Positions 25,882 to 35,485 of a stretch of 64,000 bases of DNA are shown here, in pieces; position 1 is the stretch's first letter, and each line of letters opens with the position of its first letter. A program made the position numbers and the translations under genes. Below the pieces are notes generated by a model. The model saw only the letters and a program-made list of their open reading frames with translations. It had not been told where the DNA came from and searched no databases. The stretch lies in the NCBI RefSeq assembly GCF_005886105.2, contig NZ_PNCO02000001.1:310001-374000 (forward strand), read 5' to 3'. The stretch is from Pseudoalteromonas galatheae. Its GTDB lineage: Bacteria; Pseudomonadota; Gammaproteobacteria; Enterobacterales; Alteromonadaceae.

Positions 25882-27042
25882 TTACTTATATAACGCGCGC
25901 CATGCACAGGTGCGATAACCATTTTTTTCAAAGAAGAAACGGCTACAGTTATCATCGTAATTGTAGTTACCCACATCGATACGGTAACCACTGATATACC
26001 AGTTATGTAGTGAAATATGTCCACCGTTGTACAGCAGAGAAAAGTGAACGTGAGGACCGCTGGATTGACCGCCCTGGCATAATGCTGTTGCTTTATCGTC
26101 CGCGTAACGGCCAAGCCAAGCACCTGCAGAAATGACATCACCAGTGTTATATTGCAGGTTTTCCATATGGTAATACTGAGTCGAATAGCCGCTTGAGTGA
26201 GTCACGCGAATATTACAAGCTGAGTAGCGGGTAACCGTACCGCCATGTGCTGCTTGAACCCAAGGTGTATTACTTCCCCAGCCACCCGAACCGTTATTAA
26301 AATCAAGCGATGAGTAAGGGTAACCAGAGCCCGTATTTGAGTGTGCGCCACCGCTATACCAAGCGTAACCGGATGGCCATGGGAAGCTCATGCTAAAGCT
26401 AGCAGCGGATACCGCTTGTGTTGAAGCTTGTTCATTAAAAGCGATGCTGTTGTCTGCTTTTAATGCCAACGACTCACCGTTAAATAAAGTTTGGTAAGTA
26501 TTGAGTAGGGCATCTACCGATGTGTGTGTTAGATCTGCAAGTGCGACTGTTGCTTCGTTTACTGCTGGTAACTTTTTAGCTTTGCCCTCATCGCGAAGTT
26601 TTTGAAATGCGTAGTATCTTGCACTCAAATTAAGTGCTACATCTTTTACTTGCGCATCAAACCCATGTTCATCAGAGAGTGTACCAAACGGTGCAAAGAG
26701 AGCTTGATTATTTGGGTTGCTTATCACGCCTGACTCGAGCTCCATTAGTGCCAGCAATAACTTAGGGTTAATACTGGCGTATCCAGCATAGTGTAAGATC
26801 ACTTCGAGCTTGTCTTTTAAATGCGGTGCAGTGCTATCAAGTACTTGCTGCCAATCTACTTGCTGTAAAGCATTACTGAAAAGGAACAGTTCAGGGTCTA
26901 CGGCCATCACACTAGAAATAGGTAAGGTATTGATGTGTTCAGCAGTAAATTCAGGCATAGCTACAGAGTCATGCTGACCTGCAGCTGTTGCTTGATGTGA
27001 GAGGAGCGCGATTAAACACGCTGATAGATAGTGGCGTTTCAT
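25882..27042 (-). CDS. Secreted M23 metallopeptidase, LasA/pseudoalterin-like
   Basis: A 386-residue preproenzyme: signal peptide (about 1-20), a propeptide (about 21-213) and a mature zinc peptidase (about 214-386). The mature part resembles Pseudomonas LasA and Pseudoalteromonas pseudoalterin: FPWPSGYAWYSGGAHSNTGS, with zinc ligands H234 and D247 (SSLD) and the HVH pair H331/H333 in SSGPHVHFSLLYNG. Two cysteine pairs (C276/C322 and C366/C378, approximate) suggest disulfides. Such enzymes cut glycine-rich peptides in peptidoglycan bridges and elastin. All catalytic residues are present. Probably exported by type II secretion, whose genes are not in the window. Confidence 0.9.
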   Translation of the reverse strand: MKRHYLSACLIALLSHQATAAGQHDSVAMPEFTAEHINTLPISSVMAVDPELFLFSNALQQVDWQQVLDSTAPHLKDKLEVILHYAGYASINPKLLLALMELESGVISNPNNQALFAPFGTLSDEHGFDAQVKDVALNLSARYYAFQKLRDEGKAKKLPAVNEATVALADLTHTSVDALLNTYQTLFNGESLALKADNSIAFNEQASTQAVSAASFSMSFPWPSGYAWYSGGAHSNTGSGYPYSSLDFNNGSGGWGSNTPWVQAAHGGTVTRYSACNIRVTHSSGYSTQYYHMENLQYNTGDVISAGAWLGRYADDKATALCQGGQSSGPHVHFSLLYNGGHISLHNWYISGYRIDVGNYNYDDNCSRFFFEKNGYRTCAWRALYK

Positions 27043-27221
27043 GTTGTATCCTTTCTGTTTGTTTTTTGTTCAATTAAGTTATACCTAAATGTGATTATTT
27101 TGTAAAATAAAAGTTTAAAATGTGATTTCTTTGAGTGAGGTGCTTAGATTTTTGCTTGGTAGATTGGGGTTTTTTGTAAAAGCGACTATAAAAAAGAAAG
27201 TAGTGTGATGTGGAGGTTGCT

Positions 27222-27383
27222 ATGAAAAGGCTAATTACCCTGTCTCAACTAGAGGAATTACTCGAGGAAAGACAAGGAGGGGAGCGCCGAAAGCAGCAAA
27301 GTAATGTTCTGCCTTTCGTTGAAAGGCGCAACCATGTTAGGCGAAAAGCTGACAAACAATACGTTCAAAATAGAATAGATTAG
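27222..27383 (+). CDS. Small basic protein (53 residues), unknown
   Basis: The ATG at 27222 follows a strong GGAGG (27212-27216) five bases upstream. The 53-residue product is very basic, with about 18 Lys/Arg/His, an amphipathic start (LITLSQLEELLEER) and two RR motifs in VERRNHVRRKADK. It contains no cysteine and no membrane segment. It is convergent with the receiver-GGDEF gene, ending 17 bases from it. I recognise no family. The ribosome-binding site and the composition favour a real small gene, perhaps nucleic-acid- or protein-binding. Confidence 0.55.
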   Translation: MKRLITLSQLEELLEERQGGERRKQQSNVLPFVERRNHVRRKADKQYVQNRID

Positions 27384-27399
27384 TATCCTTATTCATCTC

Positions 27400-28332
27400 T
27401 TATTTTGATGTGAGCCCTGCATCCGAGTATAACGCGTAAGGTAAGTGATTAGTCTTAGCGTGATACATAGCTTTATCTGCTTTAGCAACTAACTCTTCAG
27501 CCGATGTGGCGTCAGTTGGGTAAATCACCGCACCAATACTTAAGTCCAGCTTTACTTCGCGGATATTTGCACTTTCATCTTGGAGGCAGTAATTATCGCT
27601 GAGCAAGTCATATTTATGCTGAGCAAGTTTTTGTAATTGATTTTTTTCTGTTAGGTGAGTGGCTATAACAACAAATTCATCACCACCGTAGCGTGCTACA
27701 AAGTCTGAAGCGCGTTTATACATTTTAAGTTTAGCCGACAGTATTTTTAGCAGTTGATCGCCCGCTTGATGACCTAGCTGATCGTTGACAGGTTTAAAGT
27801 TATCGAGATCAATAAACAGCACACCAAATCCATGGCCATATCGCTCTGATTCAGAAATCGCGCGTTCTAGTTCGCTATCAAATGCGCCGCGGTTATGTAG
27901 CATAGTGAGCCTATCCATCACCACCAGGTTCTCCAAGTTCCGCTGCATTTCATAACGTTCTTTTGAGAAGGATATTGTACGCGCCAACAGTGGGCCGCTC
28001 ACTTCGTGTTTTGGTATGTAATCTTGAGCACCAAGCTGAATTGCTTTTTCGCCAAACAGCGTTTCAGACACCCCTGTTAACACGATGATAGGAGCGCTGA
28101 TAGGCAGTTGTTTTACTTTAATCAGCGTAGCAAGGCCTTGGCTCTCATCAATGTTCAAATCGATAAGAATGGCTTCTGGTTTGACTGTGTTTAATGCGGT
28201 TTTAAGTTGCTCTAAATTTTTGAAATGCTTAACATTAAACTTCTGTCTACCGTCAGTATTTGCAAGCGTGCGCTTCACTAAGTAAGCATCTTCATCGTTG
28301 TCTTCAAGAAGATAAATCAGCCATGTATTCAT
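27400..28332 (-). CDS. Response regulator with GGDEF output
   Basis: A 310-residue receiver-diguanylate cyclase. The receiver (1-120) has acidic pocket residues near E10-D11, phosphoacceptor D58 (ILIDLN) and K108. The GGDEF domain (about 135-305) has DLDNFKPVND at 175-184, an intact GGDEF at 216-220, and RASD at 207-210 at I-site spacing, so product inhibition is expected. It is the last gene of a three-gene operon, two bases behind the CheY-like gene, and is the likely output of the upstream ethylene-receptor-like kinase: phosphorylation at D58 would control cyclic di-GMP synthesis. Confidence 0.88.
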   Translation of the reverse strand: MNTWLIYLLEDNDEDAYLVKRTLANTDGRQKFNVKHFKNLEQLKTALNTVKPEAILIDLNIDESQGLATLIKVKQLPISAPIIVLTGVSETLFGEKAIQLGAQDYIPKHEVSGPLLARTISFSKERYEMQRNLENLVVMDRLTMLHNRGAFDSELERAISESERYGHGFGVLFIDLDNFKPVNDQLGHQAGDQLLKILSAKLKMYKRASDFVARYGGDEFVVIATHLTEKNQLQKLAQHKYDLLSDNYCLQDESANIREVKLDLSIGAVIYPTDATSAEELVAKADKAMYHAKTNHLPYALYSDAGLTSK

Positions 28333-28334
28333 AG

Positions 28335-28739
28335 TTACCCTCGCACGACACAGTTATTGTCAAACCAATACTGCTTGATTAATTTGATCAATGACTCTAA
28401 ATCACTTAAGCGTCCGGGCTTGGTAATATATGACTTAGCACCTAATTGATATGCTTTTCGAATGTCACTGTGGTGAGTGGAGGTGGTATAGCATACAGTT
28501 ATTAATTTATCGGCAACTTGTTCTTTTTTTAACACTTCCATGACCTCAAAGCCACTCATTTTTGGCATGTTTAAATCCAATAAAATAACCTGATCATAGG
28601 TTGCGATAGAATTGAGATAGTGCAACAGTTCATGACCGTCAGAAAAAATCTTAAGCTCCGGCGCATTGGCAAGGCTGCTGTATGCCCTTTTAAAAAAGTA
28701 GACATCATCAGGATCATCCTCAACTAATAACAGTTCCAT
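28335..28739 (-). CDS. Single-domain CheY-like response regulator
   Basis: A 134-residue stand-alone receiver. The acidic pocket lies in LLVEDDPDD (E7, D8, D9), the phosphoacceptor is D55 in VILLDLNMPKMSG, and the conserved Lys is in SYITKPG near 110. There is no output domain. The VEDDPDD start and long N-terminal helix resemble the Rcp1 class of receivers that pair with phytochrome-like kinases. It sits two bases from both neighbours between the hybrid-type sensor kinase and the receiver-GGDEF gene, so it may act as a phosphate sink or shuttle. Confidence 0.87.
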   Translation of the reverse strand: MELLLVEDDPDDVYFFKRAYSSLANAPELKIFSDGHELLHYLNSIATYDQVILLDLNMPKMSGFEVMEVLKKEQVADKLITVCYTTSTHHSDIRKAYQLGAKSYITKPGRLSDLESLIKLIKQYWFDNNCVVRG

Positions 28740-28741
28740 TA

Positions 28742-31429
28742 TTACCCCTTTGCCTCTTTTGGCAGTATGATTTCAAATAAAGCGCCATCATCACTTTGCA
28801 GGCATTTTATTGAGCCGCTATGTAATTTTACGATTTGTTTGCACAGCGCAAGCCCAATACCACTGCCATACTCTTGCGTGGTGCCAAAGCGTCTAAACGG
28901 TTCAAAGATTTGCTGGCGTCGAGATTTTGGGATCCCAAGTCCATTGTCTTTATAATGGATCACCGTTTCATGACTGGTTTGGCTAGTGTAAATTTGGATC
29001 ACTGGCGTAAGCTTTGGTGACTTAAATTTAATGCTGTTACTGATTAAGTTTTGCAGTACTTGAAGAAAAAGCGAGGGATCAAGTTTGATAGGTAAGTCAC
29101 CATTCTCGAGTTTAATTTCTGCACCGCTTTCCTCGATACTAAAGCTCATCACTTCAGAGATATCTTCTAATAACAAAGTTAGATTGGTTGTTTGTAGCTT
29201 CAGCTCATGAGAATGCAAGCGTGATAATTTGAGTAAGTCTTGGATCATGATCCGCATCCGTTGACTGGCATCAACCAAGCGATCTATTTCAAATTTTGCA
29301 TCGTCATAACCTGTTAACTCTGGCGTAATTCTTTGCGCCAAACTGTCTGAAAAAGCAGTGATCTTTCTGAGCGGCTCTTGCAAATCATGAGATGCAATGT
29401 AGGCAAAGTGCTCAAGGTGAGCGTTTGATTCTTGCAATTGCAATAGCAATTCGGTGTGCTCGGTCATATCGACAAAAGTACCGAGCATTAATTCTGGCTC
29501 GCCATTATGATCTCGAGTGATCACGGTATCGACTGAGTAACACCAAACCCAATGTCCTTCTTTGTGCTTAAACCGATATTTGATTGGAATAAGTTCACCG
29601 TCTTGGCTTGCTCTCACTTCATCTATATGCTCGTAAACGAGTGCGCGTTCACTTTCATGAAAACACAGCTCTAGATTTGCACTGGTAAGCTCTTCAAAAG
29701 TATAACCCAATAGCTGAGTGTAACGTTTATTTATACGAGTGTTTTTGTGAAGCTTAAAGTCGTAGAGATAAAGACCACACACAGCTGAATCTATCATTCG
29801 TTGCAAAAAGTGTTGATTGTCTTTCAGCTCTTTTTCTGCGAACTTTCGCGCCGTAATATCTACAGCAATACCGACGATACGCTCAACTTGGTTTTTACTA
29901 TCTTTGAGTGGATAAAGAGTCGTTTGGTACCAATACTCTTTATTTTTGAATGGTACCATTTCGGTGTAATCTACGGGTTTTGCGACCTTAACGCAAAGTT
30001 GGTAGTTTTTTTCGACTCTATCTACTAACGTCGCTTCTAACACTGTCCCTCTGAGTTCACTGAGGGTTTTCCCCAATATTTCATCAAGTTTTACGCCAGT
30101 GCGCTGACAAGCAAATTTATTGTACTCAAGGACTCGAAATGTTTGCTTTTCTTCTACCTTTAATAACCAAATAGCCTGACTTGCGCCTTCATATATGGCA
30201 TTGAGTATTTTGTTTTTTTCTGCAATCTGTAGCTCAAGGGATTTTTTCTGATGGATGTTTCTAAGTGCCCCAGACATCACCAAAGCTCTGCCGTGGTCGT
30301 CAAATTGGCTGTTTCCTACGGCGGAAAACCAAGCGTATTCCCCCTTGTTATCACATCCTAAGTACTCGACTAGATATTGCTCCTTGGTGGTAAAGTGATG
30401 GTCTATGGCATCTTGCACTTTATCTTGGTGGTCTGGATGGATATGTGCAAACCAATCATCAAAAGTAACTTTTTCATCTTCCCTTTTACCGATCATGGTT
30501 TTCAAGCGAGCAGAATAACTTACACTATTGTCAACAACATTCCACTCCCAAATACCATCCTCAGTTGCACCAATGGCGCGCTTCATTTGCTCTGTAGAGT
30601 CGGCTAGTGCCCGCTCGGTGCGTTTAAGAGAAGAGAGATTGTTAAATACTGCAAGAATTAGGTTGGTGCCATCATGAGGCTCTTGTACGAGGCGCATTTC
30701 CATTGGAATTTGATTTCCAAATTTGTCTTTAACGTGACATAGCGCTTCTTTACTAAAATCATTTTGGTCAAGTAGTGATTGACTAATTGACTCAAGACTA
30801 TCAAAAGGATCATCCAAGCTGACGATGTCATGGAGTCTCAGTCCCAGCAGCTCGTTAGGAGAGTCATAGCCAAGTTCACGATAGAAGTAAGGATTGCACT
30901 TACTGATAGACAGCAATTGGTCAAGTAATAAGGTACTGGTTGGTAAGGCATTGAGCATAAACTCGGTCACTCTGTGTTGGTCGAGTTGTGAATGAAGTGC
31001 CTGCTTTTCATCGGTAATGCGTTTGAGTCTTGCGGTTACGCCATGGAATTGATTGGGGGTTGGGATTGCAACTGCGCTTGGGATCAGTCTAAAAAGATAA
31101 ACCGCTGTTACCATTGAGATAAACGCTGTGACTGCTTTTGAGATGCCATGGATACCGTAAGCGCCATGCCAAACGGTGTAAACACCTATTAAATGTGTCA
31201 GCCCACATAAGGTGATGAAACTACAAAACAGCACAAAGACCCAATTTTTACCAACGTCAGGACGCTGTTTCGCATAAATCATAATCGCCATGGGGATAGA
31301 GAAATAGGCGGCGGCTATCAAAATATCGGAGATAACATTGGTCCATAGCAGGTGAGGTTGCCATAAATAGCAATGGCCATGAGGCATATACGCGCTATTA
31401 AAAAATGACTCAAATGAGTTCAAATCCAT
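28742..31429 (-). CDS. Histidine kinase with ethylene-receptor-like membrane domain and four PAS domains
   Basis: An 895-residue sensor kinase. Residues about 25-118 form three membrane helices resembling the ethylene-binding domain of plant ETR1. SDILIAAAYFSIP (34-46) and LCGLTHLI (74-81) give D35, Y42, I45, P46, C75 and H79, each at +10 from ETR1 D25, Y32, I35, P36, C65 and H69; the Cys and His are the copper ligands in plants. Four PAS-like domains follow (about 155-270, 283-400, 405-530, 540-660). The kinase has H681 in ASHDLQEPLRKI, and the ATPase has NLISNSIKFKS and DNGLGIP. It has no receiver; two receivers are encoded next in the operon. Whether the ligand is ethylene is unknown. Confidence 0.88.
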   Translation of the reverse strand: MDLNSFESFFNSAYMPHGHCYLWQPHLLWTNVISDILIAAAYFSIPMAIMIYAKQRPDVGKNWVFVLFCSFITLCGLTHLIGVYTVWHGAYGIHGISKAVTAFISMVTAVYLFRLIPSAVAIPTPNQFHGVTARLKRITDEKQALHSQLDQHRVTEFMLNALPTSTLLLDQLLSISKCNPYFYRELGYDSPNELLGLRLHDIVSLDDPFDSLESISQSLLDQNDFSKEALCHVKDKFGNQIPMEMRLVQEPHDGTNLILAVFNNLSSLKRTERALADSTEQMKRAIGATEDGIWEWNVVDNSVSYSARLKTMIGKREDEKVTFDDWFAHIHPDHQDKVQDAIDHHFTTKEQYLVEYLGCDNKGEYAWFSAVGNSQFDDHGRALVMSGALRNIHQKKSLELQIAEKNKILNAIYEGASQAIWLLKVEEKQTFRVLEYNKFACQRTGVKLDEILGKTLSELRGTVLEATLVDRVEKNYQLCVKVAKPVDYTEMVPFKNKEYWYQTTLYPLKDSKNQVERIVGIAVDITARKFAEKELKDNQHFLQRMIDSAVCGLYLYDFKLHKNTRINKRYTQLLGYTFEELTSANLELCFHESERALVYEHIDEVRASQDGELIPIKYRFKHKEGHWVWCYSVDTVITRDHNGEPELMLGTFVDMTEHTELLLQLQESNAHLEHFAYIASHDLQEPLRKITAFSDSLAQRITPELTGYDDAKFEIDRLVDASQRMRIMIQDLLKLSRLHSHELKLQTTNLTLLLEDISEVMSFSIEESGAEIKLENGDLPIKLDPSLFLQVLQNLISNSIKFKSPKLTPVIQIYTSQTSHETVIHYKDNGLGIPKSRRQQIFEPFRRFGTTQEYGSGIGLALCKQIVKLHSGSIKCLQSDDGALFEIILPKEAKG

Positions 31430-31623
31430 GCTATTTCCTTACTTTAACGTGAAGTCAATTCATATAACAATGCCCGTATTTAACACGGTAAAAGTGCACT
31501 CAAGCTACGAAAGTAAAAAGTCCCAATGCTCTGCTTTAACTGTAGTATATCTATTTGAAATTTCGACAAGAGGCGTAAGAAATCTTTATCGTGAGGTAGG
31601 GAAGAGGGGGGAGTTGAGAGGTT

Positions 31624-31652
31624 AACAAGGTGAAGCGCGTGGCTTCACCTTG

Positions 31653-31654
<2 letters not shown>
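31624..31654 (-). terminator. Long hairpin overlapping the ferredoxin stop codon
   Basis: AACAAGGTGAAGC and GCTTCACCTTGTT form a perfect 13-bp stem with a five-base loop, one arm overlapping the TAA of the ferredoxin gene. No long T-run follows on the minus strand, so it may act with Rho or protect the 3' end. Confidence 0.5.
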
Positions 31655-33259
<1,605 letters not shown>

Positions 33260-33579
33260 GGTTTACCTCATACATTGAACTGATTACGGGTCAGCTGTTG
33301 AGTGATTTCGCGTGCTGATTCTAAAAAGCGGCGCAGTATAGAAGAAAGCTAAGTAAGTAATTTTGATGTAGATCAGGTTTTTTGACATTGTGCAAGGAAG
33401 GGCAAGTTACCTTACTGTTTAAGGCTTCTGCTGGCAATTCTGCGTATTTAATCGACAAATAATTCACCAAACTTTCGTTTCTTCGCAAAGAAAGCGGCGT
33501 GAGATAGTAGGTTTTTTCTACCAAAACACGTATAATTCGCGCCCGTTAATATTCACAATAATATTTTGGAGCAAAAAAG
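33260..33579. promoter_or_regulatory. Divergent trhP / ndk intergenic region with ndk promoter
   Basis: About 320 bases. A consensus -10 TATAAT lies at 33531-33536, 43 bases before the ndk ATG; the -35 region upstream is T-rich rather than TTGACA-like. GGAG (33567-33570) is the ndk ribosome-binding site. A short minus-strand frame here has no coding character. Nothing else is recognised. Confidence 0.5.
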
Positions 33580-34011
33580 ATGGCTTTAGAGCGCACTTTT
33601 TCAATCATCAAGCCTGATGCTGTAGCTAAAAACCACATCGGTGCTATCTACAACCGTTTTGAGTCTGCTGGTCTTAAAATCGTTGCATCAAAAATGGTTC
33701 ACCTTTCTCAAGAGAAAGCTGAAGGTTTCTACGCAGAGCACAAAGAGCGTCCTTTCTTTGGTGCACTAGTTTCTTTCATGACTTCTGGTCCAGTAATGGT
33801 TCAGGTGCTTGAAGGTGAAGACGCAGTTCGTAAAAACCGCGAAATCATGGGTGCTACTAACCCTGCTGAAGCGCTAGCTGGTACACTACGTGCTGACTAC
33901 GCAGACAGCATCGACGAGAACGCAGTACATGGTTCTGACGCGCCTGAGTCTGCTGCTCGCGAAATCGCTTACTTCTTCGCTGAAGAAGAAATCTGCCCAC
34001 GTACTCGTTAA
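33580..34011 (+). CDS. ndk: Nucleoside diphosphate kinase
   Basis: A 143-residue enzyme that balances NTP and dNTP pools by ping-pong phosphate transfer from ATP. The start [15 protein letters not shown] and the active site [12 protein letters not shown] with phosphohistidine H117 are canonical. Length matches E. coli Ndk (143). Codon choice is strongly biased toward highly expressed codons. It is monocistronic with a good terminator and heads the conserved ndk-rlmN-pilW-rodZ-ispG-hisS-yfgM-bamB-der order. Confidence 0.98.
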   Translation: MALERTFSIIKPDAVAKNHIGAIYNRFESAGLKIVASKMVHLSQEKAEGFYAEHKERPFFGALVSFMTSGPVMVQVLEGEDAVRKNREIMGATNPAEALAGTLRADYADSIDENAVHGSDAPESAAREIAYFFAEEEICPRTR

Positions 34012-34030
34012 TTCGAGACTTGGTGCCAAA

Positions 34031-34054
34031 GAAGGGCTTTCGAGCCCTTTTTTT
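34031..34054 (+). terminator. Rho-independent terminator of ndk
   Basis: AGGGCT and AGCCCT pair across TTCG, an especially stable tetraloop arrangement, followed by T7. Lies 20 bases after the ndk stop. Confidence 0.93.
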
Positions 34055-34206
34055 GTCCCGCAGCTAAGTTGCGGAATAAGCGTGCTTTGTAAAGTAATCA
34101 CACTACTTCACAAAACACGTTACATTATTTGTGATGATTGCTGCTTTTTTGTACAATGTGTTGTTGGCAATTTAGCTGTTCTTACCGTCTTTAACCGAGG
34201 TTGTTC

Positions 34207-35343
34207 ATGACCACTATTGAGAAAAAAATTAACTTACTTGATTTAAATCGCGAGGGGATGCGCGAGTTATTTGCATCATATGGCGAAAAGCCGTTTCGCG
34301 CGGATCAGGTGATGAAATGGATTTATCATTTTGGTATCGATAACTTCGATGAGATGAGTAACTTAAATAAAAAGCTTCGTGCACGTTTGCAGGCTGAGTG
34401 TGAGATTAAAGCACCTGAAATTTCAGTAAAGCAAGAGGCTTCAGATGGCACCATCAAATATGCACTGTTACTCGAAGGCGGCCAAGAAGTTGAAACCGTG
34501 TGGATCCCAGAAAAAGATCGAGCAACATTGTGTGTGTCTTCCCAAGTTGGTTGTGCGCTAGAATGTACTTTTTGCTCAACGGCGCAGCAGGGCTTTAACC
34601 GTAACTTAAAAGTGTCTGAGATCATAGGCCAGGTTTGGCGCGTGGCAACCGACATTGGTCTACATAAAGGCGATAGCACTAAACGTCCAATTACTAACAT
34701 CGTGATGATGGGTATGGGTGAGCCTCTGTTAAACCTAAATAACGTTGTACCAGCGATGGAGCTGATGATGGACGATTGGGCATTTGGTTTATCCAAGCGC
34801 CGCGTCACGCTAAGTACATCAGGCGTGGTACCTGCACTTGATATCTTGAAAGAAAAAATTGATGTGGCACTGGCGATTTCACTGCATGCGCCAAACAATC
34901 CACTACGTGATGTGCTTGTACCAATCAACAAAAAGTATCCGATTGAAGAGTTCTTAGCTGCATGCCGTCGTTATATTGATGGCTCAAAAGCAAATAAAGA
35001 CGTCACTATTGAGTACGTGATGCTACAAGATGTGAATGACAGTACAGATCATGCCCATGAGTTGGTGCAAGTTCTCAAAGGCACGCCGTCAAAAATTAAC
35101 TTGATCCCATTTAACCCGTTCCCGGGTAATGAATATGGCCGCTCTAGTAATAGCCGTATCGATAGATTCTCGAAAGTGTTACAAGCGGCTGGGCTGACCT
35201 GTATTGTGCGTCGTACTCGTGGCGATGATATTGATGCTGCGTGCGGTCAGTTGGTTGGTGATGTTGTGGATAGAACCAAGCGTCTAGCCAAGAAAAAGCA
35301 ACGTGATGACAACGCCATTGCTGTCAATGTGAGTGCACAATAA
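34207..35343 (+). CDS. rlmN: Dual-specificity 23S rRNA/tRNA m2A methyltransferase RlmN
   Basis: A 378-residue radical SAM enzyme that methylates C2 of A2503 in 23S rRNA and A37 in some tRNAs, improving translational accuracy. The cluster motif CALECTFC (three Cys, about 112-119) binds the 4Fe-4S; the C-terminal methyl-carrying Cys lies in DIDAACGQL (about 345-353); FNPFPGNEY is also typical. I choose the ATG at 34207; an in-frame TTG two codons earlier is less likely. A hairpin separates it from pilW. Confidence 0.97.
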   Translation: MTTIEKKINLLDLNREGMRELFASYGEKPFRADQVMKWIYHFGIDNFDEMSNLNKKLRARLQAECEIKAPEISVKQEASDGTIKYALLLEGGQEVETVWIPEKDRATLCVSSQVGCALECTFCSTAQQGFNRNLKVSEIIGQVWRVATDIGLHKGDSTKRPITNIVMMGMGEPLLNLNNVVPAMELMMDDWAFGLSKRRVTLSTSGVVPALDILKEKIDVALAISLHAPNNPLRDVLVPINKKYPIEEFLAACRRYIDGSKANKDVTIEYVMLQDVNDSTDHAHELVQVLKGTPSKINLIPFNPFPGNEYGRSSNSRIDRFSKVLQAAGLTCIVRRTRGDDIDAACGQLVGDVVDRTKRLAKKKQRDDNAIAVNVSAQ

Positions 35344-35348
35344 CAAAT

Positions 35349-35380
35349 AATGAGCTGGCTTGGGTCAGCTCATTTCATCT
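35349..35380 (+). terminator. Hairpin after rlmN
   Basis: AATGAGCTG and CAGCTCATT form a perfect 9-bp stem with an eight-base loop, followed by TTCATCT. The T-tract is poor, so termination may be partial. Confidence 0.5.
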
Positions 35381-35485
35381 GAGCCTCAGATAAGTTCTGG
35401 TTATCTTACAAAAAATAGATGAATCTCGTAGCCTTTTGGGTAATATAGTGCAGATATAAAACCCAGTGGCATTCAAAGGTGAGTG

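Noticed and set aside
33321..33524. 67-codon minus-strand frame upstream of ndk
   Set aside because: No ribosome-binding site, no family resemblance, and it lies in the divergent promoter region.
34326..34931. 201-codon open frame antisense to rlmN
   Set aside because: It lies entirely opposite the conserved radical SAM core of rlmN. Its Ser/Arg/Ile-rich composition is that of a shadow frame, and no ribosome-binding site was seen.
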